Below, piece after piece: positions 25,162 to 34,837 of a stretch of DNA of 64,000 nucleotides. The notes under the pieces were generated by a model that ran no database searches, was not told the origin of the DNA, and saw nothing but the letters and a program-made list of their open reading frames with translations. The translations under genes were made by a program, and so were the position numbers. Origin of the DNA: UBA6168 sp964573725 (GTDB lineage Bacteria > Bacteroidota > Bacteroidia > Chitinophagales > Saprospiraceae); assembly GCA_964573725.1 (NCBI GenBank), contig CAZNLJ010000007.1, positions 62,001 through 126,000 of the forward strand. Direction: 5' to 3'. The first letter of the stretch is position 1. Each line of letters begins with the position of its first letter.

Positions 25162-28100
25162 TTAAGGCAAGCTTCCCACCGCCTTCACCACCTTGATGAA
25201 AAATACTTCGACCCCGGTATGGACCTGGACGAGGTACATGCCGGGCGGAACTTGCGAAACAATTTGTTTGGCGAGCCGCACAGGCTGCCCCGTCAGGAGC
25301 AGTTCCTGCCCGGTTTGCCACAGGCGCTGTCCGGTGATGGCATCCGACAGGGTGACGATGACCTTGGTTCCGGCAAGGCCTTCGGTGTGCAGGACCAATT
25401 CCTCCGAAAAAAGGGAAGGGGTCACCCACACCTGGACCGAGGAAGTACGGACCGCATCCGTTCCGGTGGAGCAATCGGTCGAGAAGCGCAGGGTATCGGA
25501 AGCGGGACTATCCAAATCCGGGGCACAGAAGGCCCGGACCCATGCCTCCAGGTCGGCACATTCGGGCAGGTCCGACAGGATGAGGAACGAATCGCTGACA
25601 GAAACGGTATCCCAGCCGCCGTTCGGAAACACGCGATAGCCAACCTGGTATCCGGTAGCTTCCGGAAGGCTGTTCCAGTGGAAGGTCGCCTCCTGACCGC
25701 CGACCGAGACCGTATCGAAACCTGGAGGCGCTTCCAGGCAGGGTGGGGGGCACCCGGTCTGTTCCAGGAAGCTATCCGTCCAGTCGCCGGACGTCCCGAT
25801 GCAGTCGGTCCGTATTTGCCACTCATAGAGCGTGCAGGGAATCAGATTTTCCAACAACAGCACCGTATCGGCCACGGTCGCCGTCGACCAGGCACCCGTA
25901 CCGGAGGGGCGGTACCGGACGGAGTAGGACCAGGCATCCGGAACGGCGGACCACATGGCCAGCAGGTCGGTGAACCCTTGCGGCGACCCGGCAACGGAAT
26001 CCGGCGGATGGCAATCGGGCGGTGTGCCGGCGACGATGGTCAGGCAATAGTCCTCCACCTCCCCGTAATCGAAACCGTTGGTGCATGGTCCTTCCGGTTG
26101 GTTGTTCCAGCGCATGACGACACGGAGCCGGGTCAGGCCTTCCACGGCATCGCCGGGCACGGCGAAGAGACCTTCCACCATGGCAGGAGACGCTTGTCCC
26201 GCGTTGAATATTTCCTCCCCCGGATCGTCAAAATCCCCGTCCAGGTTGAAATCCACCCAGGCACGGAACCATTCCGGGTAGGAGAAGCCCAGGAAGCCCG
26301 GCGTCAGGGCAATCGAATAAGCCTGGTAAGTGAACAATGTCGTACCGAGCAGGGTATGGTTACCGTAGCCGTTGTCGCTACCGGAGTTGTGGTTGAAATC
26401 GCCGATGGAGACGCCGGCAATCCACTCCTCGCTTGCGTTCGCGCCGCCGGCCGGGCAATACGGCAGGTCGAGGCAGGGGCCGCAGCCCGGGAGGGAGAAC
26501 AAGAGCGGATCGGAGAAGGCGGTGAAACCGGTATCGCAGCCGGTAAGTACCTGGACCTGGCACTGGCTGCAAGGGAGCAGGTCCGACAATTCGATGGACG
26601 GGGAAGTCCAGTCCTCGTACCACACCGAATCACCCTCGCAGACGAGGAGTATATCATAGGCGACGGCGGCGAGTATGCTGTCCCAGGTCAGTACGACCGC
26701 CGAATCACCCACGGGCGACAGGGAAAATACGTCCGGGGGAAGGCAACAGCCATCGGTGGTGAAGCCGGCGGGAAGGGTGAAGCCGCTGGTCGTGTCCGGG
26801 CAATGGTCTAGCAACTGCCATTCGTAGTCGGTACAGGGCAGGAGGTCGGGCCAGGTGAAGGGGCTGACGGCGGTATCGACCACCACCCAATTCGAATCGC
26901 CGGCGGTCCGCCAGCGGAGGCTGGTGAACAAGGTGGAATCGGAAACCGACCACGCGAGCACGGCGGCAGAATCCGCAACGAGGGTCAAAGACCGGGGTTG
27001 CGGCGGCGGACAGGCACTACAGCCTTCCAGGAGCAGCAGCAGGCTTTGATGGGCATTCAGCCGGCCACCGGTCTTGACTTCCCCGAGGAGGTTGTCCTTG
27101 ACATCGACACCTTGGAGCAAGGCCTCCCGCACCAGCAGGGCCGTGCCGGCGGGATCCGCCAGGGCCATCCAGCCCAGGCTGGAACACGGGGCCGCATACA
27201 GCAGGGCGATGATACCTGCGGCGACCGGGGAAGCGAAGGAAGTGCCGCTGGTACTGGTCGGGCCGCCGTTCAGGCTGAGGCCGACGACCTGGTCGCCGGG
27301 AGCGGCCACATCGATGTGCTCGCTACCGTATCCGGAGAAGGTCCTGACATCGTTCCGGTTGGACGCGGTGACCGCGACCAGGAAATCACTGGGGCAGGTA
27401 GTGGGGAGGTCGCCGGCGATGTCGACATTGACGTTGTTGTTGGCGGTGGCGCCGCAGCTGAGAATACCGGCTGTGCCGAGGGAATCGTAAAAGGCGCACC
27501 AAAGCGGGGCATCGGCCGCCTGGCCGTTGTCGATGCCCCAGGAGGAATTCGTGGCGACGACGAAGGCACCTTCGGTTCCGCCGGAGGCATTGTACCTTTT
27601 CCGCATGACCAGCGGATAGGTGTAGGCGGCGAGCACATTGGATTCGACCAGGGCACCGACGTTGACATGCATGATTTTCACCTGCCAGTTGATGCCGGTC
27701 ACGAGGCTGCCGTTGTTGCCGCGGGCACCGATCATCCCGGACACCGTGGTCCCATGCCCGGAGGAAGGGATGGCATCGGATTGGTTGACCGGATTCCAGC
27801 CGTTGAAATCATCGACATAGCCGTTGTTATCGTCATCGATGCCGTTACCGGGGATTTCGGCATCATTGAACCAAAGGTTGCCCTGTAGGTCGGGGTGATT
27901 GCGATTGGCGCCCTCCACGACGCAGACCACGATTTCCTTGCCGTCTGCAGTCGATCCGCCGGTGGTGATTTCCCAGGCTTTCTCCGCATCCACGTCCGCA
28001 TCGATGGTGCCGCCGTTTTGTCCGGTATTGGTCCATTGCCATTGCAGCGGGAAGGAAGGGTCGTCGGGGAAGGTATCCCGCAGTTGGATGTAGTGGTTGA

Positions 28101-28389
28101 ACTGGGCGGCTGTGACGGCCGGATGGCGGCGGACGGCGGCCAGCAACTCCGACTCATCGACGCTGGGAAGGAAGGAGAGCCGCCAGATATGCAGGGGAGG
28201 GGAGACGGTTTCGGCGATCTCGAGGCCGGTCGGCAGTGTCCCCAGGTATTCCAGGTCTTTCAGCAAGGACCGGATATCGGCAGGGGAGGCGGTTTGCACC
28301 AGCAGTTCCGCCTGCACATGTGCCGGTTGCTGGGCGGGTGCGAGGAACGGCAACAGGAAAGGCAACAAGAGGCCCGGCCATCTTTTCAT
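25162..28389 (-). CDS. Large subtilisin-like (S8) protease with fibronectin-like, GEVED and T9SS sorting domains
   Basis: The 1075-aa protein starts with a signal peptide ('LLLPFLLPFLAPAQ') and a short propeptide-like region. The S8 domain (about 110-430) has the catalytic His in 'SSGHGTTVSGMIGA' and Ser in 'SGTSFASPVAAGI'. The usual Asp motif (V-x-D-x-G) reads 'VVCVVEGANRNHPDL', with Glu in its place. Several ~85-aa fibronectin III-like units follow ('ALVPCT.YEWQ' pattern, e.g. 'LLPCTDYEWQLLDHCPD'), interrupted at about 650-790 by a GEVED domain ('WVDFNLDGDFDDPGEE', 'FDYGEVEDYCLTIV'). The tail 'GMYLVQVHTGVEVFFIKVVK' resembles a T9SS sorting signal. The ATG at 28389 is chosen over an upstream TTG. 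It lies 57 bases after pntB and may share its transcript. Confidence 0.88.
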   Translation of the reverse strand: MKRWPGLLLPFLLPFLAPAQQPAHVQAELLVQTASPADIRSLLKDLEYLGTLPTGLEIAETVSPPLHIWRLSFLPSVDESELLAAVRRHPAVTAAQFNHYIQLRDTFPDDPSFPLQWQWTNTGQNGGTIDADVDAEKAWEITTGGSTADGKEIVVCVVEGANRNHPDLQGNLWFNDAEIPGNGIDDDNNGYVDDFNGWNPVNQSDAIPSSGHGTTVSGMIGARGNNGSLVTGINWQVKIMHVNVGALVESNVLAAYTYPLVMRKRYNASGGTEGAFVVATNSSWGIDNGQAADAPLWCAFYDSLGTAGILSCGATANNNVNVDIAGDLPTTCPSDFLVAVTASNRNDVRTFSGYGSEHIDVAAPGDQVVGLSLNGGPTSTSGTSFASPVAAGIIALLYAAPCSSLGWMALADPAGTALLVREALLQGVDVKDNLLGEVKTGGRLNAHQSLLLLLEGCSACPPPQPRSLTLVADSAAVLAWSVSDSTLFTSLRWRTAGDSNWVVVDTAVSPFTWPDLLPCTDYEWQLLDHCPDTTSGFTLPAGFTTDGCCLPPDVFSLSPVGDSAVVLTWDSILAAVAYDILLVCEGDSVWYEDWTSPSIELSDLLPCSQCQVQVLTGCDTGFTAFSDPLLFSLPGCGPCLDLPYCPAGGANASEEWIAGVSIGDFNHNSGSDNGYGNHTLLGTTLFTYQAYSIALTPGFLGFSYPEWFRAWVDFNLDGDFDDPGEEIFNAGQASPAMVEGLFAVPGDAVEGLTRLRVVMRWNNQPEGPCTNGFDYGEVEDYCLTIVAGTPPDCHPPDSVAGSPQGFTDLLAMWSAVPDAWSYSVRYRPSGTGAWSTATVADTVLLLENLIPCTLYEWQIRTDCIGTSGDWTDSFLEQTGCPPPCLEAPPGFDTVSVGGQEATFHWNSLPEATGYQVGYRVFPNGGWDTVSVSDSFLILSDLPECADLEAWVRAFCAPDLDSPASDTLRFSTDCSTGTDAVRTSSVQVWVTPSLFSEELVLHTEGLAGTKVIVTLSDAITGQRLWQTGQELLLTGQPVRLAKQIVSQVPPGMYLVQVHTGVEVFFIKVVKAVGSLP

Positions 28390-28446
28390 GGGCAAGGGGT
28401 GATGGCCGGGGAGGCCGAGCCGCTCCGGCAGGTGAAGGAATGGGGA

Positions 28447-29838
28447 CTACAGGTTCTTCAGTTCCGCGACCAGTTTTTGGATGGTATCCTTGGCATCGCC
28501 GAACAACATCTTGGTCCGTTCGTGGAAAAAGAGCGGATTTTCGATACCGGCATACCCGGGGCGCATGCTCCGTTTGAGGACGATGACGTGGCGGGCTTCC
28601 CAGACGCGGATGACCGGCATGCCGTAGATCGGACTGCCCGGATCGGTTTCCGCGGCCGGGTTGACCACGTCGTTGGCGCCGACGATGATGCAGACATCGG
28701 TATTGGGGAGCAGGGGGTTGGCGTCGTCCATTTCCACCAGCTTCGGGTAAGGGACGTCCGCTTCGGCCAGCAGCACGTTCATATGGCCGGGCATCCGGCC
28801 CGCCACCGGGTGGATGGCATAATAGACCTCCACGCCGCTGTCGGAGAGTTTTTTCTCGAATTCATGGCAGACGTGCTGGGCTTGTGCGACGGCGAGGCCA
28901 TACCCCGGCACGATGCAGACCCGGCTGGCATAAGCACAGAGGATGGCTGAATCGTTGAGGGTGATTTCCCGCGCCACCTGGTCGCCTGCGGCTTGGGTGC
29001 TACCGCCGCTGCCGCCGCCGAAGCCGCCGATAAGGACGTTCATCAAGGACCGGTTCATGGCGTTGCACATCAGGAGGGTGAGGATAAGCCCCGATGCACC
29101 GACGAGGATACCCCCGATCAGCATGACATTGTTGTCGTAGAGGAGTCCGCCGATGGCACCGGCGATTCCGGAGAGCGAGTTCAGCAGGGCGATGACCACG
29201 GGCATATCCGCGCCGCCGATCGGCATGACGAAGAGCAGGCCGTAAGCGAGGGAAATTCCCAGCAAGGCCCAATTGCCCGCATCGCCCAGGCCGAGGTTGG
29301 CCACCCCGTAGCCGGTCAATGCCAGCATGACGACCAGGAAAAGCAGGTTCAGCCAGGAAAGGAAGCGACCGCCGAGGTCCTTGATCTTGTCGTCCAGCTT
29401 GCCGTATGCCACCATGGAACCGGAAAAGGTGACGGCACCGACGACGATGCCGAGGTATGCGACCAGCAGGAAACCGGCATCCGGGTCCGGGTTGCCGAAC
29501 AGTTCGATCGAAGCGATCAGCGCGGAGGTGGCCCCGCCGGTACCGTTGAAGAAGGAGACCATCTGGGGCATGGCGGTCATCTGGACCCGGGTGGCCATGA
29601 GGTAGCCGCCTACCGCCCCGGCTGCCAGGGCGCCGGCGATCCAGGCGTAGTTGCCGATGGCGCCGCCGTCCGCATCGCGGTGGAAGAGGAGGGTGCCCAG
29701 GATGGCGACCCCCATGCCGGCGGCAGCGATGGAATTCCCTTTTCGGGCGGTATCCGGCGAGCTCAGCATGCGCAGCCCGATGATGAAGGTGACACAACTG
29801 ACGATGTAGGAAAATTCCAGGAGAAAATCGGCCATCAT
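28447..29838 (-). CDS. pntB: NAD(P) transhydrogenase subunit beta
   Basis: This 463-aa subunit carries part of the proton channel (about nine membrane segments, e.g. 'LLEFSYIVSCVTFIIGLRM', 'MVSFFNGTGGATSALIASIE') and the C-terminal NADP(H)-binding domain dIII. The latter shows 'VPGYGLAVAQAQHVCHEFEK', 'HPVAGRMPGHMNVLLAEADV' and 'DVCIIVGANDVVNPAA'. With the two alpha subunits it couples proton import to NADPH formation from NADH. Length is normal. It is the third gene of the pnt operon, 60 bases after pntAB. Confidence 0.96.
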   Translation of the reverse strand: MMADFLLEFSYIVSCVTFIIGLRMLSSPDTARKGNSIAAAGMGVAILGTLLFHRDADGGAIGNYAWIAGALAAGAVGGYLMATRVQMTAMPQMVSFFNGTGGATSALIASIELFGNPDPDAGFLLVAYLGIVVGAVTFSGSMVAYGKLDDKIKDLGGRFLSWLNLLFLVVMLALTGYGVANLGLGDAGNWALLGISLAYGLLFVMPIGGADMPVVIALLNSLSGIAGAIGGLLYDNNVMLIGGILVGASGLILTLLMCNAMNRSLMNVLIGGFGGGSGGSTQAAGDQVAREITLNDSAILCAYASRVCIVPGYGLAVAQAQHVCHEFEKKLSDSGVEVYYAIHPVAGRMPGHMNVLLAEADVPYPKLVEMDDANPLLPNTDVCIIVGANDVVNPAAETDPGSPIYGMPVIRVWEARHVIVLKRSMRPGYAGIENPLFFHERTKMLFGDAKDTIQKLVAELKNL

Positions 29839-29898
29839 GATATTAGCTTGTTGCGAAGAGTGACGGTTGAAGGATCGGACAGCCGGAGGGCCGGCCTA

Positions 29899-30207
29899 TT
29901 ATTTCTTTTTCCTGAACATGGCAAGCATCCGGCCGGTGACGACGAATCCACCCACCACGTTCAGCATGCCGAGGAACACGGCGAGAAAACCGAGCACCAA
30001 GGTGGGCAGGTCGTCGGAGTCCGCATGCCCGAGGATGATGAGCGAGCCCATGATGACGACGCCGGAAACGGCGTTGGACCCGGACATGAGGGGTGTATGG
30101 AGCAGGGCCGGTACATTCTTGATGACTTCCGTGCCGAGAAAGACCGCCAGGATGATGATGAAGATGGCATCCTGGTTTTCCAAAAAGAAATTAGCTACAG
30201 CTTCCAT
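29899..30207 (-). CDS. pntAB: NAD(P) transhydrogenase subunit alpha, membrane part (split PntA)
   Basis: A 102-aa protein corresponding to the C-terminal membrane domain of the alpha subunit. It has about three to four hydrophobic segments, 'NVPALLHTPLMSGSNAVSG' (a conserved loop) and 'LGFLAVFLGMLNVVGGFVVT'. It ends in the basic 'RMLAMFRKKK'. In split transhydrogenases it sits between pntAA and pntB, as here. Confidence 0.95.
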   Translation of the reverse strand: MEAVANFFLENQDAIFIIILAVFLGTEVIKNVPALLHTPLMSGSNAVSGVVIMGSLIILGHADSDDLPTLVLGFLAVFLGMLNVVGGFVVTGRMLAMFRKKK

Positions 30208-30254
30208 GGTGAGGAGATTGAGTGCCGAAACGGCTTTTTTTTGTAAGCGGGAGT

Positions 30255-31385
30255 TCAGGAGCCGGCCAGGGATTGGCGCAGTCTTTCCGATACGATCTTT
30301 TTTTCGGAGGTGACGCAGGAGGCCAGGACGATATCATCCTCGAAGTTGACCTTGAAAGTCCCTTTTTGGAAAAAAAGTTTCAGGAAATTGAGGATATTCT
30401 TGCCGAACATCCCGCTGGCGTCCCGGGGCAGGGTGGAGGGCAGGTTGGAGGCACCGATGACGGAGACCCCGTGGTGGACGACGGTTTCCCCGTCGCGGGT
30501 CAATTCGCAGTTGCCTCCGGAGGCCGCGGCGAGGTCCACGATGACGGAGCCGGCCTTCATCTTTTCGACGGAATCGGTCCGGATGATGCGGGGAGCCTTA
30601 CGGCCGGGGATTTGGGCGGTACAGACGATGACATCCGCCTGTTGGGCGTGCCGGTCGACGGCTTCCGCCTGGCGGCGCTTGTAATCTTCGGTCTGTTCGA
30701 CGGCATAACCACCGGCGGCGGCGTTTTCCTGGGCGCCTTCCACCTCCACGAACTTGGCGCCGAGGCTGAGGACTTCCTCGCGGGCGGCACTCCGGACATC
30801 GAACGCTTCCACCACGGCGCCCAGGCGTTTTGCGGTGGCGATGGCCTGCAAGCCGGCGACACCGGCACCGATGACAAGCACCTTCGCCGGCTTGATGGTA
30901 CCGGCGGCGGTCATGAACATGGGAAAAAAGCCGGGCAGGTGGCCGGCTGCCGTCAGGATGGCCTTGTATCCGGCGACGGTGGCCATGGAGGAGAGGACGT
31001 CCATGGCTTGGGCGCGGGTCGAGCGGGGGAGGAGGTCCAGGCTGAATGCCATCCCGTCGGAGGCCAACAGGGGATTGACCACGGCGGCCTGCCCCAGGGG
31101 ATTGAACTGACCGATAAGCAGCTGGTCGGCCTGCAACGCTTCCGCTTCCGATGCGGGCAGCGGATGGATACAGGTCAGGATGGAGGCCCCGTCCAGGACA
31201 GCCTGGCGGGAAACGACCTTGGCCCCTTGCGACAGGTAGGTGCCGTCCGCGAAGGTGGCGGCCTCCCCGGCACCTGTTTCCACCAGGATGTCGGTGATGC
31301 CGAGCTGCCGGAGCGCCGGCAGGTTGTCCGGGGTGACGGAAACCCTCCGTTCCGGAGCCGGCTCCTGAAGTATTCCGAGAATCAT
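30255..31385 (-). CDS. pntAA: NAD(P) transhydrogenase subunit alpha, NAD-binding part
   Basis: The 376-aa soluble domain dI binds NAD(H). It starts 'MILGILQEPAPERRVSVTPD', as usual for the alanine dehydrogenase/PntA family. It contains the Rossmann motif 'VLVIGAGVAGLQAIATAKRL' and the mobile-loop region 'GYAVEQTEDYKRRQ'. It is the first gene of the pnt operon; the next start is 47 bases on. A near-perfect promoter lies 43 bases upstream of its ATG. Confidence 0.96.
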   Translation of the reverse strand: MILGILQEPAPERRVSVTPDNLPALRQLGITDILVETGAGEAATFADGTYLSQGAKVVSRQAVLDGASILTCIHPLPASEAEALQADQLLIGQFNPLGQAAVVNPLLASDGMAFSLDLLPRSTRAQAMDVLSSMATVAGYKAILTAAGHLPGFFPMFMTAAGTIKPAKVLVIGAGVAGLQAIATAKRLGAVVEAFDVRSAAREEVLSLGAKFVEVEGAQENAAAGGYAVEQTEDYKRRQAEAVDRHAQQADVIVCTAQIPGRKAPRIIRTDSVEKMKAGSVIVDLAAASGGNCELTRDGETVVHHGVSVIGASNLPSTLPRDASGMFGKNILNFLKLFFQKGTFKVNFEDDIVLASCVTSEKKIVSERLRQSLAGS

Positions 31386-31427
31386 GCGAAGCGGTTTTCA
31401 GCGTCGGTGATGTCCGATCGATACCTG

Positions 31428-31458
31428 CAAAAGTAGTTTTTGCAACATACTAAACAAA
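31428..31458 (-). promoter_or_regulatory. Bacteroidota-type promoter of the pnt operon
   Basis: On the minus strand TTTG, 19 bases, TACTTTTG (plus-strand CAAAAGTA at 31428-31435, CAAA at 31455-31458). Both elements and their spacing fit the consensus. It lies 43 bases before the pntAA start. Confidence 0.75.
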
Positions 31459-31574
31459 ACAGCGGCCGATAAGAATTATTTTTTCCGGTGTGCGGTTCGT
31501 CCGGTATCCGGGGGCATCCTTCAAAAAAGGCGATGGCCGGACGGCCGTAACAGGTCCATTTCAAATATTGCCCT

Positions 31575-31582
31575 TAATTTTG
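31575..31582 (+). promoter_or_regulatory. Candidate -7 element of the ABC-F gene
   Basis: TAATTTTG fits TAnnTTTG, 60 bases before the ATG at 31643. No -33 TTTG is present at the right distance, so support is limited. Confidence 0.4.
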
Positions 31583-31642
31583 CCCCTTTTCTACGGTACA
31601 GACCTCGGGGGGTCTGCGTACAAAGCAACCTAAACAATTGAT

Positions 31643-33556
31643 ATGCTGACAGTTTCCAATATATATGTTCAATACGGGGACCGGATATTGCTGGACCGGA
31701 TCAACTTCGTGGTCGGCGAGCGCGACCGGATCGGGCTGGTCGGGCGCAACGGAGCGGGTAAATCGACCCTGTTGAAAATCATTGCGGCCTACCAGCGACC
31801 CGACGAGGGCCAGATCGCCCGGCCCGGCAGCAGCACCCTCGGTTTCCTGCATCAGGAAATGAGCCTGCCGAAAGGGAAGACGGTGTTGGAAGAGACATTG
31901 ACCGCATTCGACGAGGCCCGCCGCGTGGAATCCCGGCTGGCGGAGATCCACGCGGAGCTGGCCCACCGGACGGACTACGAAACCGATGCATACATGGACT
32001 TGCTCAATGAGATGTCCGACCTAGACCATCGGTTCCAGCTCATCGGGGGGGGGAATATGGAGGCCGATGCACAGAAGATCCTCAAGGGCCTAGGCTTCAA
32101 GCAATCGGATTTCCACCGATTGACGGACGAATTCAGCGGCGGCTGGCAAATGCGGATCGAATTGGCGAAAATGTTGCTCCAGCGGCCGGACTACCTGCTG
32201 CTGGACGAACCGACCAACCACCTCGATATCGAAAGTATCCTTTGGCTCGAGGAATTCCTGCAGACCTATGAGGGGGCGGTCATTGTGATCTCCCACGACA
32301 AGACCTTCCTGGACAACGTGACCCGCCGGACCGTGGAGATCGAATTGGGCAAGCTCTACGACTACAAGGCCAACTATTCCCGGTATGTGGAGATGCGCGA
32401 CGAACGCCGCGAAAAAATGGCGGCGGCCATGAACAACCAGCAGAAGCAGATCGCCCAGATGGAGCGGACCATCAGCAGGTTCATGGCCAAGGCGACCAAG
32501 ACCACCCTCGCGCAGTCCATGCAGAAGAAACTGGACAAGATCGACCGGATCGAAATCGAGGACCAGGATACCGCCGTCATGAATATCCGTTTCCCGGAAC
32601 CGCCCCGTTCCGGACAGGTTGTCGTCAGCGCCCAAGGGCTGACCAAGCGATACGGACCGCTCAGCGTCCTGGAATCCGTCGATTTTCAGGTGGAACGCGG
32701 CCAACGGATCGCATTCGTCGGCCAGAACGGCCAAGGCAAGACCACCCTGGCCAAAATGCTGGTCAACGAGCTGGCTCCGACCGCCGGCACCTTGCAGCCC
32801 GGGCACAACGTCTTCATCGGTTATTATGCCCAGAACCAGGCGGAAGCCCTCCATCCCAAACTTACCTTGCTGGAGACCATGGAGTTGCATTCGCCGCCCG
32901 AGATGCGGACAAAGCTCCGGGCCATTCTCGGTGCTTTCCTGTTCAGCGGGGAAGACCAGGACAAGAAGGTCTCGGTGTTGTCGGGCGGTGAGCGGGCCCG
33001 CCTGGCCATGGCCTGCCTGCTGCTCAAACCCATCAACCTCCTGGTGTTGGACGAACCGACCAACCACCTGGATATGCTCTCGAAGGAAGTGCTCAAGGCC
33101 TCCCTGCTGGATTACACCGGCACCCTGATCGTTGTCTCCCACGACCGGGATTTTCTTGCCGGACTAACGGATACCACCCTGGAGTTCCGGGACAGGAAAC
33201 TACATACCTACCTGGGCGATGTGAATTACTTCCTGAGCAAAAGGAAACTGGACGATATGCGTCAGGTGGAGATCGGCGGCACCGCAGCGGGTGCGGACAA
33301 TCCGTCCGGACCGGTGGCGGCACGGGAAATCGGTCACGAGGAGCGCCGGCAAATGCAAAGGCAGTTGGGCCAGGCGGAAAAACGGGTCGCCCAGCTGGAG
33401 AAGCGCTTGGCGGACCTCGAAGGCCATATGGCGGCCGCAGACTTTTTTCAGCAGAAGGACCATGTCCGTAAGATGGCCGATTACGAACAGGCGAAACAGG
33501 ACCTCGAATCGGCCATGCAGGAGTGGCTGACGTTGCAGGAGACCCTGGGGGGCTGA
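31643..33556 (+). CDS. ABC-F family ATPase (translation-associated)
   Basis: A 637-aa soluble protein with two ABC cassettes and no membrane segments. First cassette: Walker A 'GRNGAGKST', signature 'FSGGWQMR', Walker B 'YLLLDEPTNHLD'. Second cassette: 'GQNGQGKTT', 'LSGGERARLAM', 'LLVLDEPTNHLD'. The interdomain linker that reaches toward the ribosomal P site lies between ('MAKATKTTLAQSMQKKLDKI'). A charged C-terminal coiled coil follows ('KRVAQLEKRLADLEGHMAA'). The layout is that of Uup/EttA-like factors acting on stalled ribosomes or assembly. Whether it gives antibiotic protection cannot be judged. It is monocistronic. Confidence 0.95.
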   Translation: MLTVSNIYVQYGDRILLDRINFVVGERDRIGLVGRNGAGKSTLLKIIAAYQRPDEGQIARPGSSTLGFLHQEMSLPKGKTVLEETLTAFDEARRVESRLAEIHAELAHRTDYETDAYMDLLNEMSDLDHRFQLIGGGNMEADAQKILKGLGFKQSDFHRLTDEFSGGWQMRIELAKMLLQRPDYLLLDEPTNHLDIESILWLEEFLQTYEGAVIVISHDKTFLDNVTRRTVEIELGKLYDYKANYSRYVEMRDERREKMAAAMNNQQKQIAQMERTISRFMAKATKTTLAQSMQKKLDKIDRIEIEDQDTAVMNIRFPEPPRSGQVVVSAQGLTKRYGPLSVLESVDFQVERGQRIAFVGQNGQGKTTLAKMLVNELAPTAGTLQPGHNVFIGYYAQNQAEALHPKLTLLETMELHSPPEMRTKLRAILGAFLFSGEDQDKKVSVLSGGERARLAMACLLLKPINLLVLDEPTNHLDMLSKEVLKASLLDYTGTLIVVSHDRDFLAGLTDTTLEFRDRKLHTYLGDVNYFLSKRKLDDMRQVEIGGTAAGADNPSGPVAAREIGHEERRQMQRQLGQAEKRVAQLEKRLADLEGHMAAADFFQQKDHVRKMADYEQAKQDLESAMQEWLTLQETLGG

Positions 33557-33761
33557 GGACCCGGGGTGTCGGCCCGCCCGGCGGATTCCGAGGATTCACG
33601 CGGGATTCCGCGGCATCGGCCTCCGATTGGATCGGGTTTTTCCACGCCACCCAAGTCCTGGCGACCGGCGTTCCCTGCCGATTTGCCAGGGGCTCTGCCA
33701 TGTCCTTGTCCGACCGCCATTCGGTTGTCTTGGGGACACCGCCGGTCCGGTATCGCCAATG

Positions 33762-34622
33762 TCAAGCCGGAATATCCGGATACCTTTCCCGGACCACGTA
33801 TCTACCGTCCGCATTCATACCGATGGTGATGCAGGCATGCAAGGGGTCATGTTCCAGGAGCAGAAACCAATTTCCCGCCGCGGCGGCGGCGAGCAGTTCC
33901 CGTTTTTCCACCAAAGTCTGCAAAGGCCGGATATCATAGGCCATGACCCAAGGCATGGGCACATGGAAGGAAGATGGCAACAGGTCCGCGCAGTGGACGA
34001 AATAGCCCGTTTCCGTCCGGATATGCAACAACATCATCGACTGGGTATGCCCATGCGCGAATTGGATTTCGATACCGGGCAACCAGGGCGTCCGGCCTTC
34101 TCCCTCCGCAATCCATCGAACCAGGTCCCAATCCGCCAGCGCGGTGAAATTTTCCCGCAGGAAAGAGGCGGCTTCCTTTTCATTGGGTTGTAAGGCGGTT
34201 TCCCAATGGCGCCGGGTGGACCAATAGGTCGCATTCGGGAAAGCGGGCTGCAGGTCGCCGGACGGTGTCCGCAGGATGGCACCGCCGCAGTGGTCGAAAT
34301 GCAGATGGGTCAGGAGAACGTCCGTAATATCGGCCGGCTGCAAGCCTTTCCCCGCCAGCCCGTCGGCGAGTGTCCGCGCGGTGTCCGGTTCGAAATAGGA
34401 ACGCCATTTCTCATCCTGTTTGGAGCCTATGCCGCAATCCACCAATATCCGACGGTCCCCGGCCTCCACCAGGAGGCAACGGAGCGCCAAGGTGCAAAGG
34501 TTGTTCTCATCGGGCGGGTTGTGGCGAGCCCAGAGGCGCCGGGGAACGATACCGAACATGGCGCCGCCGTCGAGCTTGAAGGTTCCGGCGGACAGGAAAG
34601 AGAGTCGGATGGGTTCTTTCAT
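33762..34622 (-). CDS. MBL-fold metallohydrolase
   Basis: This 286-aa protein of the metallo-beta-lactamase superfamily carries the two-metal motif 'LLTHLHFDHCGGAI' (HxHxDH). Further ligands are the histidine in 'FAHGHTQSMMLLHI' and the aspartate in 'FVHCADLLPSSFHV'. The start 'RLSFLSAGTFKLDGGAMFGI' and the internal 'NNLCTLALRCLLVEAGDRRI' resemble the lactonase/YtnP-like branch. The substrate is unknown. No signal peptide is seen, so it is probably cytoplasmic. It diverges from the CRY-DASH gene. Confidence 0.9.
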   Translation of the reverse strand: MKEPIRLSFLSAGTFKLDGGAMFGIVPRRLWARHNPPDENNLCTLALRCLLVEAGDRRILVDCGIGSKQDEKWRSYFEPDTARTLADGLAGKGLQPADITDVLLTHLHFDHCGGAILRTPSGDLQPAFPNATYWSTRRHWETALQPNEKEAASFLRENFTALADWDLVRWIAEGEGRTPWLPGIEIQFAHGHTQSMMLLHIRTETGYFVHCADLLPSSFHVPMPWVMAYDIRPLQTLVEKRELLAAAAAGNWFLLLEHDPLHACITIGMNADGRYVVRERYPDIPA

Positions 34623-34837
34623 CGGGGAATCTTGTGAAAATGACTTGAAAAAATGAGCAGGTAAAAGTAAGCCAAACAGCGGAATTTGTGCCGTACGAAC
34701 GACGGAATCAGGTGGGAAGGCTTATTTCGGGCCGCTGCGGAAAACAGGAATCTTATTCTCTTGTTGTATTGGCAGACCAGCAAACCGACCGGAAAAGGAA
34801 GGCCCACCTCCTTGGTCCGGTACCAACCACAGCGGAC

